DNA of 64,000 bases. Origin: Synechococcales cyanobacterium C42_A2020_086 (GTDB lineage: Bacteria; Cyanobacteriota; Cyanobacteriia; Elainellales; Elainellaceae). The notes under the pieces were generated by a model. It was not told the DNA's origin. It searched no databases and worked only from the letters and a program-made list of their open reading frames with translations. A program made the position numbers and the translations under genes. Within the stretch, counting starts at the first letter, position 1; every line of letters begins with the position of its first letter. The stretch covers positions 246,518-310,517 of the forward strand of contig JACYLU010000011.1 in NCBI GenBank assembly GCA_015272325.1, written 5' to 3'. Below are positions 44,751 to 53,064 of this stretch, piece by piece.

Positions 44751-44792
44751 TTTACTAAAGACTTACTAAAGTTTACTAAAGACTTACTAAAG
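44751..44792. repeat. Perfect 21-bp tandem duplication
   Basis: The 21-mer beginning tttactaaagacttac occupies 44751-44771 and is repeated without a mismatch at 44772-44792. Each unit itself contains two near-copies of actaaag. A partial third copy (actaaaga) follows. Confidence 0.9.
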
Positions 44793-45089
44793 ACTAAAGA
44801 TAAAAACGCCAGGACTAGGGAATGAACCCTATCTCGTGCTCGCTAGCCCATTCCTAGAGCTGAACTAACTCTTACTGAACAGGTTTGCTCGATGCAGCAG
44901 CGGCAAGCGGGGGATCGAGTTACGGTTTTCATCCAGCTTCTATGGCTGCTCGAGCTGCCTTGCCATAGAGTTTTTCCAATGCAATAACCAAGGCAAACCC
45001 ACGAAATAGGGAGTTTCCATAGGTTTTCACTTATGGATCGCATCACGTTTATCCGCACTAACGGGCAATATTAGTCAGTTACTTATAGA

Positions 45090-45104
45090 AATTATTTGAT
45101 AATT
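45090..45104. promoter_or_regulatory. Inverted repeat upstream of the cmp operon, candidate LysR-type site
   Basis: AATTAT-TTG-ATAATT is a perfect inverted repeat with 6-bp arms and 3-bp spacer. LysR-type sites often have an A/T-rich T-N11-A inverted core, and cmp operons are known to be controlled by the LysR protein CmpR. The exact CmpR consensus is not matched, so the assignment is tentative. Confidence 0.35.
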
Positions 45105-45151
45105 CTCTTAAAAATTATCGACTCAACTAAATATTTAAGCCACAAATGGCG

Positions 45152-45165
45152 GTACACTTACATAC
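45152..45165. promoter_or_regulatory. Perfect NtcA-type site (GTA-N8-TAC)
   Basis: GTA-cacttaca-TAC matches the NtcA consensus exactly, 189 bp upstream of the cmpA start. NtcA is the global nitrogen regulator of cyanobacteria. I see no good TAN3T -10 element at the usual distance of about 22 bases downstream, so this may be a chance match or a non-canonical site. Confidence 0.45.
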
Positions 45166-45354
45166 AACCAAAGATTCATGTTTGCGCTGGCAAACACAAC
45201 CTAAGGTTAGGAGTTCCGGGTGACAGTTTTAGAACTGCCATTCACAGGAGCGTATACCCATTTTTCCCACTGATTTAACTCTCAGTAGTTCTCGCTAGAT
45301 TCATGAGCTGATGATAGCGAGAGACTAAACTTGCATGCGCTGTTAGGAGGTTCT

Positions 45355-46701
45355 ATGTCTGATTTCGCTAGGCTAACTCGTCGAAAGTTCTTGGTGACGG
45401 CTGGGGTATCGGCGGCTGGGGCAGTATTGCTCAAGGGCTGCACGCAACCCGCTGCGAATACCACAACCGATGCGGCATCCCCGAGTCCGGTGGCGGCAGG
45501 CGATGCTCCCGAAACCACCCGAGCGGTACTGGGCTACCTACCTATCGCTGAGTCTGCGCCGCTGGTCATCGCTAAAGAGAAAGGCTTCTTTGCCAAGTAT
45601 GGCATGCCCGATGTGGAAGTGGTGAAGCAGGCTAACTGGGCCGGAGCACGAGATAACGTGGTGATCGGCTCCCAAGGCGGTGGGATTGATGGTGGTCAGT
45701 GGCAGATGCCGATGCCGCATTTGATCCATGAGGGCATCATCACTAACGGCAACAAGGTGCCAATGGCGGTGCTCTGCCAGCTCAACACGCAGGGTAACGG
45801 AATTGCCATTGCCGGGGCCCATGCAGGTCAAGGGATTGCTCTCAAGATTAATGACCCCGACTATATTAAAGAGTTTCAATCGACCAATGGGCGTCGGTTT
45901 AAGGCGGCATTTACCTTCCCCAATGCCAACCAAGATTTCTGGATTCGCTACTGGTTTGCAGCCAGCGGCGTCAATCCCGATACCGACATTGAGCTGCTGG
46001 CGGTGCCTCCAGCAGAAACCGTGCAGGGCATGCGCAACGGCACAATGGATGCCTTCAGCACCGGCGACCCCTGGCCCTACCGGATTGTCAACGAAGACAT
46101 CGGCTTCATGTCCACCCTGACCCACGAAATGTGGGAGTACCACCCCGAAGAATACTTCGCGATGCGGGCCGACTGGGTAGAATCCAATCCCAAAGCCACA
46201 AAAGCCATCCTCAAGGGCATCATGGAAGCGCAGCAGTGGTGCGACGACCCCGCGAACCGGGGAGAACTTGTCAGGATCGTCTCTGGACGCCAGTTCTTCA
46301 ATGCCCCAACCGATGTCCTAACGCCACCGTTTGAAGGTCGGTACGAGATGGGCGACGGCAAACCCGCCTTCGACAATATCAACGTTGGCCCGCTCTACTG
46401 GAAGGATCCCAACGGCAACAGCATTTCCTATCCCTTCAAGAGTCACGACCTCTGGTTCCTAGTGGAATCGATGCGCTGGGGCTTCCACAAGAACGTGCTG
46501 ACCGACTTCGATGCCGCCAAGCGGATTGTCGATCAAGTCAACCGGGAAGACCTCTGGAAAGAAGCTGCCACGGAAGCTGGTTTCACTGCCGATATTCCTA
46601 GCAGCACCAGCCGGGGCGTAGAAACCTTCTTTGACGGCAAGAGGTTTGATCCAGAGAATCCGCAGGCTTACCTCGACAGTCTCGACATCAAGGCTAGTTA
46701 A
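45355..46701 (+). CDS. cmpA: Bicarbonate ABC transporter, substrate-binding lipoprotein (CmpA; NrtA alternative)
   Basis: The 448-residue protein has a Tat-like RRKFLVTAG followed by lipobox LLKGC (Cys29), then a NrtA/CmpA-type binding domain from about residue 55. ATG 45355 follows AGGAGG. NrtA and CmpA share overall sequence; the ligand-pocket residues seen here, [10 protein letters not shown] (116-124), [11 protein letters not shown] (190-200) and [12 protein letters not shown] (263-274), have Gln193 and Glu266 where nitrate-type NrtA, as I recall it, has His and Lys. That matches the bicarbonate/Ca-binding CmpA. No nirA or narB is in the window, which also disfavours nrt. Anchored to the outer face of the plasma membrane. 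Confidence 0.8.
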   Translation: MSDFARLTRRKFLVTAGVSAAGAVLLKGCTQPAANTTTDAASPSPVAAGDAPETTRAVLGYLPIAESAPLVIAKEKGFFAKYGMPDVEVVKQANWAGARDNVVIGSQGGGIDGGQWQMPMPHLIHEGIITNGNKVPMAVLCQLNTQGNGIAIAGAHAGQGIALKINDPDYIKEFQSTNGRRFKAAFTFPNANQDFWIRYWFAASGVNPDTDIELLAVPPAETVQGMRNGTMDAFSTGDPWPYRIVNEDIGFMSTLTHEMWEYHPEEYFAMRADWVESNPKATKAILKGIMEAQQWCDDPANRGELVRIVSGRQFFNAPTDVLTPPFEGRYEMGDGKPAFDNINVGPLYWKDPNGNSISYPFKSHDLWFLVESMRWGFHKNVLTDFDAAKRIVDQVNREDLWKEAATEAGFTADIPSSTSRGVETFFDGKRFDPENPQAYLDSLDIKAS

Positions 46702-46863
46702 GGTCAACACTCTCGGTACATCTGAGCGCAGTTCACCGCTTCCGTTTATTGTCTTCTGACTGGCTACTTATTGATTGACTGATTCACTCCTGATTGATCG
46801 CTAATTGACCACTGATTAACCACTGAACGCATCCCTACTGTCCCTACTCGAAAAGGAGATGAC

Positions 46864-47706
46864 ATGACCGCAACTGTTCCTAGCCGTTCTAAGGCTACAA
46901 GTTCTTCGGCTTCGCTTCAGTCGTTTCTCAACAGTCCTGCTGCCAACATCGTGCTGCCAATCCTCGGACTGCTGGGTTTTCTGACCATTTGGCAAATCTT
47001 GTCCTCTGTTGGACTGATTGCGCTTCCAGGTCCGATTCAGGTATTGACCGATGAACGCAGCCGGTACCTGATTCTAAATCCGCTATATTACAACACCGAT
47101 CTCGATCAAGGATTGCTGCGCCACACATTCATGAGCTTAGGACGAGTGCTCAAAGGCTATGGTGCTGCAGCGATTATCGGAATTGGTTTAGGGATTTTGG
47201 TGGGCAGCAACAAAGTAATGGACAAAGCCCTCGATCCACTGTTCCAATTCTTGCGCATGGTGGCACCCCTAGCGTGGGTACCGATCGCGCTGGCTGCTTT
47301 GCAGCAAAACGAGCCTGCCGCTTTGTTCGTTATTTTCATCACCTCGATTTGGCCGATTTTGATCAATACGGCAGTAGGCGTTCGGGAAATTCCCCAGGAC
47401 TACAAAAACGTAGCTCGCGTGCTGCAAATTTCTCGTGTCAAGTATTTCTTCAAGGTGCTGCTGCCGTCGGCGTTGCCCTACATCTTCACGGGGCTACGAA
47501 TTGCAATTGGTTTGGCTTGGTTGGCAATCATCGCGGCAGAAATCGTGATGTCTGGAGTTCCGGGAATTGGCTTCTTCATCTGGGATGCCTATCAGCAAAA
47601 CTACGTGACGGAAATTATTGTGGCGGTGGTGTATATCGGTGCGGTGGGTCTGGCTCTCGACCGTTTAGTCGCCTATATTCAGCGCCTGATTGCACCAGTG
47701 CAATAG
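46864..47706 (+). CDS. cmpB: Bicarbonate ABC transporter permease
   Basis: The 280-residue permease has six membrane segments and the ABC interaction loop EIPQDYKNVARVLQISRVKY with the conserved EAA-type Gly region (FKVLLPSALPYIFTGLRIAI). The N-terminus is Ser/Thr-rich (30 residues) before the first segment. AAGGAG lies seven bases before the ATG. It forms the membrane pore of the Cmp complex, probably as a homodimer. It is 162 bp after cmpA. Confidence 0.85.
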   Translation: MTATVPSRSKATSSSASLQSFLNSPAANIVLPILGLLGFLTIWQILSSVGLIALPGPIQVLTDERSRYLILNPLYYNTDLDQGLLRHTFMSLGRVLKGYGAAAIIGIGLGILVGSNKVMDKALDPLFQFLRMVAPLAWVPIALAALQQNEPAALFVIFITSIWPILINTAVGVREIPQDYKNVARVLQISRVKYFFKVLLPSALPYIFTGLRIAIGLAWLAIIAAEIVMSGVPGIGFFIWDAYQQNYVTEIIVAVVYIGAVGLALDRLVAYIQRLIAPVQ

Positions 47707-47813
47707 TCTGTTTACCCGTTTCACCGTGATGTAAATAGCTGGCGTTTATTGAACCGTTTGACTCACTCCGTCTCCTCTTATTCATTCCCTACTCCCTATT
47801 TCCTACTACAGCT

Positions 47814-49814
47814 ATGTCTGTCTTTGTTGCAGTTGATCAAATCGAAAAGGTTTTCAGTCTCTCGGGTGGTGGTAAGTACGTTGCTCTCAAAGGGATCGAT
47901 CTCGAGATTAAAAAGGGCGAGTTTGTCTCCCTGATCGGTCACTCGGGATGCGGTAAATCCACCCTGCTCAACATGATTGCCGGCTTGGATTTGCCCACCG
48001 AGGGAGTCGTTACCCTAGAGGGTAACCCAGTTACTCGTCCCGGTCCCGATCGCATGGTGGTGTTCCAAAATTATTCGCTGCTGCCGTGGATGACGGTACG
48101 CGAAAACATATCCCTTGCCGTGGATGAGGTGCTGCGGGATGTGCCCAAGGAGGAGCGTCAAGCCATCATCGAACAAAACATTCAGATGGTGGGGTTATCC
48201 CATGCTGCCGACAAGCCGCCCGCTCAACTCTCGGGGGGCATGAAGCAGCGAGTAGCGATTGCTCGAGCTTTGGCAACTCGTCCCAAGTTGCTGCTGCTGG
48301 ACGAACCGTTTGGTGCTCTAGATGCCCTAACGCGGGGCAATTTGCAAGAGCAGCTAATGCGCATCTGTGAAGAGAGCCACGTGACGGCGGTGATGGTGAC
48401 GCATGATGTCGATGAAGCGGTACTGCTCTCGGATCGGATTGTCATGCTCACCAATGGCCCCGCCTCAAAAATCGGCGGCATCCTAGAAGTGGATATTCCT
48501 CGCCCTCGCAGGCGCATGGAGGTGGTGAATCATCCTAGCTATTACAGTTTGCGCTCCGAAATTATTTACTTCTTGAATCAGCAGAAGCGAATCAAAAAGC
48601 TTCGGGCGAAAAAGACCGAGCCGATCGCCCGTCATGGACTGGAAAAAATCAACCTGGAACTGGGCTTTGTGCCGCTGACAGCCTGCGCACCTCTCGTAGT
48701 GGCGAAGGAAAAGGGCTTCTTCGAGAAGCATGGGCTAGATGAGGTCAGCTTGGTGCGGGAAACGAGCTGGCGCGGCATTGTGGACGGGATCGTCGGCGGC
48801 TATCTCGATGCGGCGCAAATGCCGGCTGGCATGCCGGTCTGGCTGACGGTGGGGGGGCATCAGGATAAGCCACTGCCGGTGGTTAGCTCTTTAACGATGA
48901 CCCGCAACGGTAACGCTGTCACCCTGGCCAAGAAATTCTATGAGCAGGGCGTCTACACCGCGACAGACCTGAAGCGGATGCTGTTGGAATCGACCGAGCA
49001 GCAGCACACCTTTGGCATGGTGCATCCGTCTTCGATGCACAACTTGCTGTTACGCTACTGGCTGGCAGCGGGCGGCATTGATCCCGATCGCGATGTCTCG
49101 CTCAAGACGATTCCCCCGGCGCAGATGATTGCTGACCTGAAGGCAGGCATTATCGACGGCTACTGCGTTGGTGAACCCTGGAACCTGCGAGCCGCAATGG
49201 AGGAAGTTGGCTTCACGGTGGCGACAGATCTGGAGATTTGGCAAGGGCATCCCGGTAAGGTGCTGGGGGTGCGCGAAGACTGGGCCTACACCTATCCCAA
49301 CACGCACATTGCCCTGGCTAAGGCACTGCTGGAAGCCTGCCGCTACTGTGCCGACCCAGCCCATACAGAAGAGATACGTCAACTCCTGTCGCGCCGGGAA
49401 TACGTCAGCACCAGCGTAGACTACATTCACTTGGGTAACCCCAATGACTACGTGTGCAGTCTGGATCGCCCGATGCGGGAGTATGCCCATCACCTGTTCT
49501 ATGGCGATGGTGTTAACCGCCCAAGCCGCACTGAGCACTTGTGGATGATGACCCAAATGGCTCGCTGGGGCGACATTCCTTTTCCACGCAACTGGATGGA
49601 GATTCTAGAGCGAGTCTGCCGAGTCAGCGTGTTTAGTACCGCAGCTCGGGAGCTAGGTATGCTCGATATCAAGTATCATCGCGGACCCATTGAGCTGTTC
49701 GACGGCGTCAAGTTTGATGCGGAAGATCCGATTGGTTATCTCAATAGCCTGGCGATCAAACGTGATTTCAGCGTCGCTGAAGTGGCAGTCGATGCTCGTA
49801 GGGCCGCGGCTTAA
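47814..49814 (+). CDS. cmpC: Bicarbonate transporter ATPase fused to a binding-protein-like domain (CmpC/NrtC)
   Basis: The 666-residue protein has an ABC ATPase (residues 1-260: Walker A IGHSGCGKSTLL, signature LSGGMKQRVAIARALA, Walker B LLLLDEPFGALDA) fused to a NrtA/CmpA-like domain (about 275-660). This fusion is diagnostic of the cmp/nrt systems, where the domain acts as a regulatory sensor. Unlike CmpA upstream, the C-terminal domain has His in SSMHNLLLRYW and Lys in GHPGKVLGVREDW, the positions where CmpA has Gln and Glu. So the two binding domains may see different anions. Confidence 0.87.
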   Translation: MSVFVAVDQIEKVFSLSGGGKYVALKGIDLEIKKGEFVSLIGHSGCGKSTLLNMIAGLDLPTEGVVTLEGNPVTRPGPDRMVVFQNYSLLPWMTVRENISLAVDEVLRDVPKEERQAIIEQNIQMVGLSHAADKPPAQLSGGMKQRVAIARALATRPKLLLLDEPFGALDALTRGNLQEQLMRICEESHVTAVMVTHDVDEAVLLSDRIVMLTNGPASKIGGILEVDIPRPRRRMEVVNHPSYYSLRSEIIYFLNQQKRIKKLRAKKTEPIARHGLEKINLELGFVPLTACAPLVVAKEKGFFEKHGLDEVSLVRETSWRGIVDGIVGGYLDAAQMPAGMPVWLTVGGHQDKPLPVVSSLTMTRNGNAVTLAKKFYEQGVYTATDLKRMLLESTEQQHTFGMVHPSSMHNLLLRYWLAAGGIDPDRDVSLKTIPPAQMIADLKAGIIDGYCVGEPWNLRAAMEEVGFTVATDLEIWQGHPGKVLGVREDWAYTYPNTHIALAKALLEACRYCADPAHTEEIRQLLSRREYVSTSVDYIHLGNPNDYVCSLDRPMREYAHHLFYGDGVNRPSRTEHLWMMTQMARWGDIPFPRNWMEILERVCRVSVFSTAARELGMLDIKYHRGPIELFDGVKFDAEDPIGYLNSLAIKRDFSVAEVAVDARRAAA

Positions 49815-50005
49815 GGTGGGAGTAGGGATGCCCAAGGGAAACGGGCATTAGTAGTATGAGTCTATCATCTCTAATTCCCGTCTTCCCATTCCTGTTATCT
49901 TCTTGTCTATCCACAGGAGAGGATTGCCCTATTCCATTTAGTCATTACTGATTTTTTTAGTGCGTCATTTCCTCATTTCGACATCATTCATACCTCATCA
50001 GTTCT

Positions 50006-50851
50006 ATGCAGATGCTTAGTCCAGTTGATACTCAACACAACTCTCCAGAGACGTCCAGCTCCACTCAGCCCTTTCTGCTGATTGAAAATGTCTCCAAGGT
50101 GTACCCGACGCCAAAAGGTCCCTACACGGTTCTTCAAGACGTCAATCTGGCGATTCAAGAAGGTGAATTTATCTGTGTCATTGGTCATTCAGGCTGCGGT
50201 AAATCCACCTTACTCAACATGGTATCGGGCTTCAATCAGCCCACGAATGGCTCGGTGCTGCTGCATGGCAAACCCATTACCAAGCCCGGACCCGACCGCA
50301 TGGTGGTATTCCAAAACTATTCGCTACTGCCGTGGCTAACGGCGTTTGAGAATATCTACCTCGGCGTCGATTCCGTATATCCCAACAAGTCCGAAGCGGA
50401 GAAGAAAACCATCGTTCGCGATCACCTAGCGCTGGTGGGTCTCAGCGAAGCGGCCGAGAAGAAGCCGCCGCAGTTATCTGGGGGAATGAAGCAACGGGTA
50501 GCGATTGCTCGTGCCTTGGCAACCCGCCCAGAAGTGCTGATCCTCGATGAACCCTTCGGCGCTCTCGATGCGATTACCAAGGAGGAGTTGCAAGAGGAGC
50601 TTCTGAAGATCTGGAATGAACACCGCTGTACGGTATTGATGATCACCCACGATATCGATGAGGCGCTGTTTCTCGCAGATCGGCTGGTGATGATGACAAA
50701 TGGACCAGCAGCAAAAATCGGCGAAATTATGAATATCCATTTCCCCCGCCCTCGCGACCGTGAGCGGATCATGGAAGATCCAGATTATTACAAGCTGCGC
50801 AACTACGCCCTCGACTTCCTCTACAATCGTTTCGCCCACGACGATGAGTAG
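50006..50851 (+). CDS. cmpD: Bicarbonate transporter ATPase subunit
   Basis: The 281-residue ATPase has Walker A IGHSGCGKSTLLN (59-71), signature LSGGMKQRVAIARALA and Walker B LILDEPFGALDA, followed by the D-loop and H-loop (ITHDIDEALFLADRLVMM). It would form the heterodimer with CmpC. A strong terminator closes the operon 70 bp downstream. Confidence 0.88.
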   Translation: MQMLSPVDTQHNSPETSSSTQPFLLIENVSKVYPTPKGPYTVLQDVNLAIQEGEFICVIGHSGCGKSTLLNMVSGFNQPTNGSVLLHGKPITKPGPDRMVVFQNYSLLPWLTAFENIYLGVDSVYPNKSEAEKKTIVRDHLALVGLSEAAEKKPPQLSGGMKQRVAIARALATRPEVLILDEPFGALDAITKEELQEELLKIWNEHRCTVLMITHDIDEALFLADRLVMMTNGPAAKIGEIMNIHFPRPRDRERIMEDPDYYKLRNYALDFLYNRFAHDDE

Positions 50852-50920
50852 AGACCGATTGCCCGACTGTTGAGCAGCGCATCATCCAGTCGGGTTCTGC
50901 TTAATTGCCCCTGTCATCTG

Positions 50921-50950
50921 AGTGAAGCAAATTAATGCTTCACTTTTTTT
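50921..50950 (+). terminator. Rho-independent terminator of the cmp operon
   Basis: A perfect 9-bp stem (agtgaagca / tgcttcact) with a 6-base loop aattaa is followed by a run of six further T. It lies 70 bp after the cmpD stop and matches the classical intrinsic terminator. Confidence 0.92.
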
Positions 50951-51038
50951 GGTTTTTGGCAATTTGCTTAGCTATCCTATCCGCTCTGTGTTTTCTTTTG
51001 ATTCAGGCATCATGCGGTCTAGCGCAGTTTGGTTCGGT

Positions 51039-52277
51039 TTAGAGCAAACCCTGGAAAAACTCTAAGACTACTTCGCTGACGTACTTTGCTTCCGCAACGG
51101 GCATGGCAGCCCCCAATGGCAACCGCACCAACCGCTCGCTGAGGTCTTCGGTAACGGCTAACGAACCAGATGTGCGACCGTATTTTCGTCCGGCTGGTGC
51201 GCTATGCAGCGGCACGTAGTGAAAAGTGGCCTGAACGCCTTGCCGCTTCAGGTGGGAGAGCAAGGCCGTGCGAATATCCAGGTTTTCTACAATCAAATAA
51301 TAGATGTGGGCATTGTGTTCGCAATCGGACGGAATCATCGGACGGCGCACAACACCTTGGTGCTCCAGCTCAGCAAAGGTTGCATGGTAGTGATTCCAGA
51401 TCTCCAGCCGCTGATGCAGAATGCAATCTGACTGCTCTAGCTGCGCCAACAAAAAGGCAGCGAGAATATCACTGGGCAAGAAGGATGATCCCACATCGAC
51501 CCAGGTGTATTTATCGACTTCTCCACGGAAGAATTTGCTGCGATTCGTTCCCTTCTCGCGGATGATTTCTGCGCGTTCCAGCAACTCCAGATCATTGATG
51601 GCGAGTGCTCCCCCCTCGCCGCAGACAACATTCTTGGTCTCATGGAAACTAAAGGCAGCCACGTGACCCCTACTACCCACTGGTTTGCCTTGATAGCGAG
51701 AGTGAATGGCTTGAGCCGCATCTTCGATTAGCAGCAGCCGATGGTGATCTGCAATCGCCTTTAGCGCCTCCATATTGCAGCTAACACCTGCATAGTGCAC
51801 AGGCACAATCGCTTTTGTGCGGGGTGTAATGGCTGCCTCTACCAGGGTCTCATCTAGGTTGAGTGTATCTGGACGAATATCTACAAAGACCGGCACGCCC
51901 CCCCGCAGCACAAAGGCATTAGCTGTAGACACAAATGTGTAGGAGGGCAGAATGACTTCATCTCCAGGCTGAATATCGGCTAGGATGGCTGCCATCTCTA
52001 GGGCAGCGGTACAGGAATGAGTCAGCAGAGCACCACGACAGCCAATTTGCTGCTGCAACCAAGCCTGACACTGTTTTGTGAAGGTTCCATCCCCGGCAAT
52101 GCGCTTGTTGGCAATGGCATGGCGAATATACTCTAGCTCTCTACCAGTGACCAGCGGATTATTGAAAGGAACCGTGGTTGGGCAAGGCGTGTGCAATACA
52201 GTCGCAGTCTCTGGTATTGCAACACTAGAAACTCGATTGACATCAGCCGTTACCGTATCCGAGAAACCGTAAGCCAT
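51039..52277 (-). CDS. rffA: dTDP-4-amino-4,6-dideoxygalactose transaminase (WecE/RffA-like)
   Basis: This PLP-dependent enzyme of the DegT/DnrJ/EryC1 family aminates a 4-keto-6-deoxy nucleotide sugar (in Enterobacteria, dTDP-4-keto-6-deoxyglucose to dTDP-Fuc4N). The 412-residue protein has VPFNNPLVTGRELEYIRHAI at the start of the domain, DEVILPSYTFVSTANAFVLR, VHYAGVSCNMEAL and the Lys-containing motif FSFHETKNVVCGEGGALAI, all typical of RffA. Residues 1-35 are an extra polar tail. The amino sugar would be a building block for envelope glycans; the acyltransferase and dehydratase steps are not in the window. Confidence 0.82.
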   Translation of the reverse strand: MAYGFSDTVTADVNRVSSVAIPETATVLHTPCPTTVPFNNPLVTGRELEYIRHAIANKRIAGDGTFTKQCQAWLQQQIGCRGALLTHSCTAALEMAAILADIQPGDEVILPSYTFVSTANAFVLRGGVPVFVDIRPDTLNLDETLVEAAITPRTKAIVPVHYAGVSCNMEALKAIADHHRLLLIEDAAQAIHSRYQGKPVGSRGHVAAFSFHETKNVVCGEGGALAINDLELLERAEIIREKGTNRSKFFRGEVDKYTWVDVGSSFLPSDILAAFLLAQLEQSDCILHQRLEIWNHYHATFAELEHQGVVRRPMIPSDCEHNAHIYYLIVENLDIRTALLSHLKRQGVQATFHYVPLHSAPAGRKYGRTSGSLAVTEDLSERLVRLPLGAAMPVAEAKYVSEVVLEFFQGLL

Positions 52278-53064
52278 ATTAATTTAGAAAAATGGAGTGT
52301 TGAACAAAGAGATTGAACCGCACAGCAAACCTGAGATGCTAATCAAAACCCGTGAGCACCATTGGCTCATTGCACATGATGAACACCCTTCACTAACGAA
52401 TGCAGATAGATGCATCCGCCAAGCCTTCCCTCAAGCCTTTCCTGGAGCTTTCACCTGAGGCGATTGCTCTAACCAGACCATTCTCAATTCAATGGTTTCC
52501 GGGGCGATTCCATTGGATCTTGATGCAATCTGGCGTTGAACCACATGGTAATATTAATTACTCTACTGTTCCAAATCTGCATCTTGAAACTGGAGCGTCA
52601 GCAACTTTTCGGAAACTCAATTAAACTCAATCAAATAGTGAGCTTTGTGTGAAGCAGCTTTATCAAAGCTGCTAGAAGCACTATAGTGCTGGCTTCAGTG
52701 TCGATTTAAACTGATTGCAGTCAGTTAGCCCATCTAGCTCGGTTCTATTTTTTACTTTTGATGAACTTCTCGATAAAACTTGTATAAAGTGCATCTTGAA
52801 TCTCAGGGCCTACTGATATGGTTATATCTGTAAGTACCTATAACGCCTGAGATTGAAACCGGATACCACTATCCTTTGAGACTATTCTTTGAGACGTTCG
52901 CCCTACCACATCATTAAGCATCACTATTAAATATCATTCTCACAAGTAGATTCAAGATCTACAAGACCTATCCGACGCGAGGTTGAATTCGTCTGTTTTT
53001 TTCATTTACCGGTTTAGTAATAGCCAATTCGCAGTAGTCAAAGCTTTAGCGTGAGGGATATTGT
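52278..53064. other. Divergent spacer with clustered inverted repeats
   Basis: This 787-bp A/T-rich spacer lies between the aminotransferase (minus) and a glycosyltransferase (plus). Three inverted repeats lie close together at 52653-52726, described separately. A 74-codon ORF at 52400-52624 has no ribosome-binding site and no family features. I see no terminator on either strand. Confidence 0.55.
52653..52726. repeat. Cluster of three inverted repeats
   Basis: Within 74 bp: agcagcttt-atc-aaagctgct (52653-52673, 9-bp arms), the perfect 14-bp palindrome agcactatagtgct (52677-52690) and aactga-ttgcag-tcagtt (52709-52726, 6-bp arms). They could be three operators, or the stem-loops of a structured RNA. 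No T-run follows on either strand, so they are not a terminator. Confidence 0.8.

Larger units (their letters stand above)
43344..45354. other. 2-kb gene-free divergent regulatory region
   Basis: Between the PatA-type gene (minus) and cmpA (plus) there is no ORF longer than about 70 codons and no tRNA or rRNA. What can be seen: tandem repeats at 43457-43506 and 44751-44792, an imperfect palindrome GTnTCTCGAGAnAC at 44117-44130, an inverted repeat at 45090-45104 and a perfect NtcA-type site at 45152-45165. Such a length is exceptional in this otherwise dense window and would suit a non-coding RNA or a decayed gene, but I cannot demonstrate either. Confidence 0.6.

Noticed and set aside
44843..45058. 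Minus-strand 71-codon ORF in the 2-kb spacer
   Set aside because: Cys/Trp-rich, no ribosome-binding site and no conservation that I recognise; probably chance.
45355..50851. Assigning the ABC transporter as nitrate transport (nrtABCD)
   Set aside because: Gene order is the same in cmp and nrt operons, but the binding-protein pocket has Gln and Glu at the two diagnostic positions and no nirA or narB is present; kept as an alternative.
52400..52624. Plus-strand 74-codon ORF
   Set aside because: No ribosome-binding site, no recognisable feature, and it lies in a spacer with inverted repeats.
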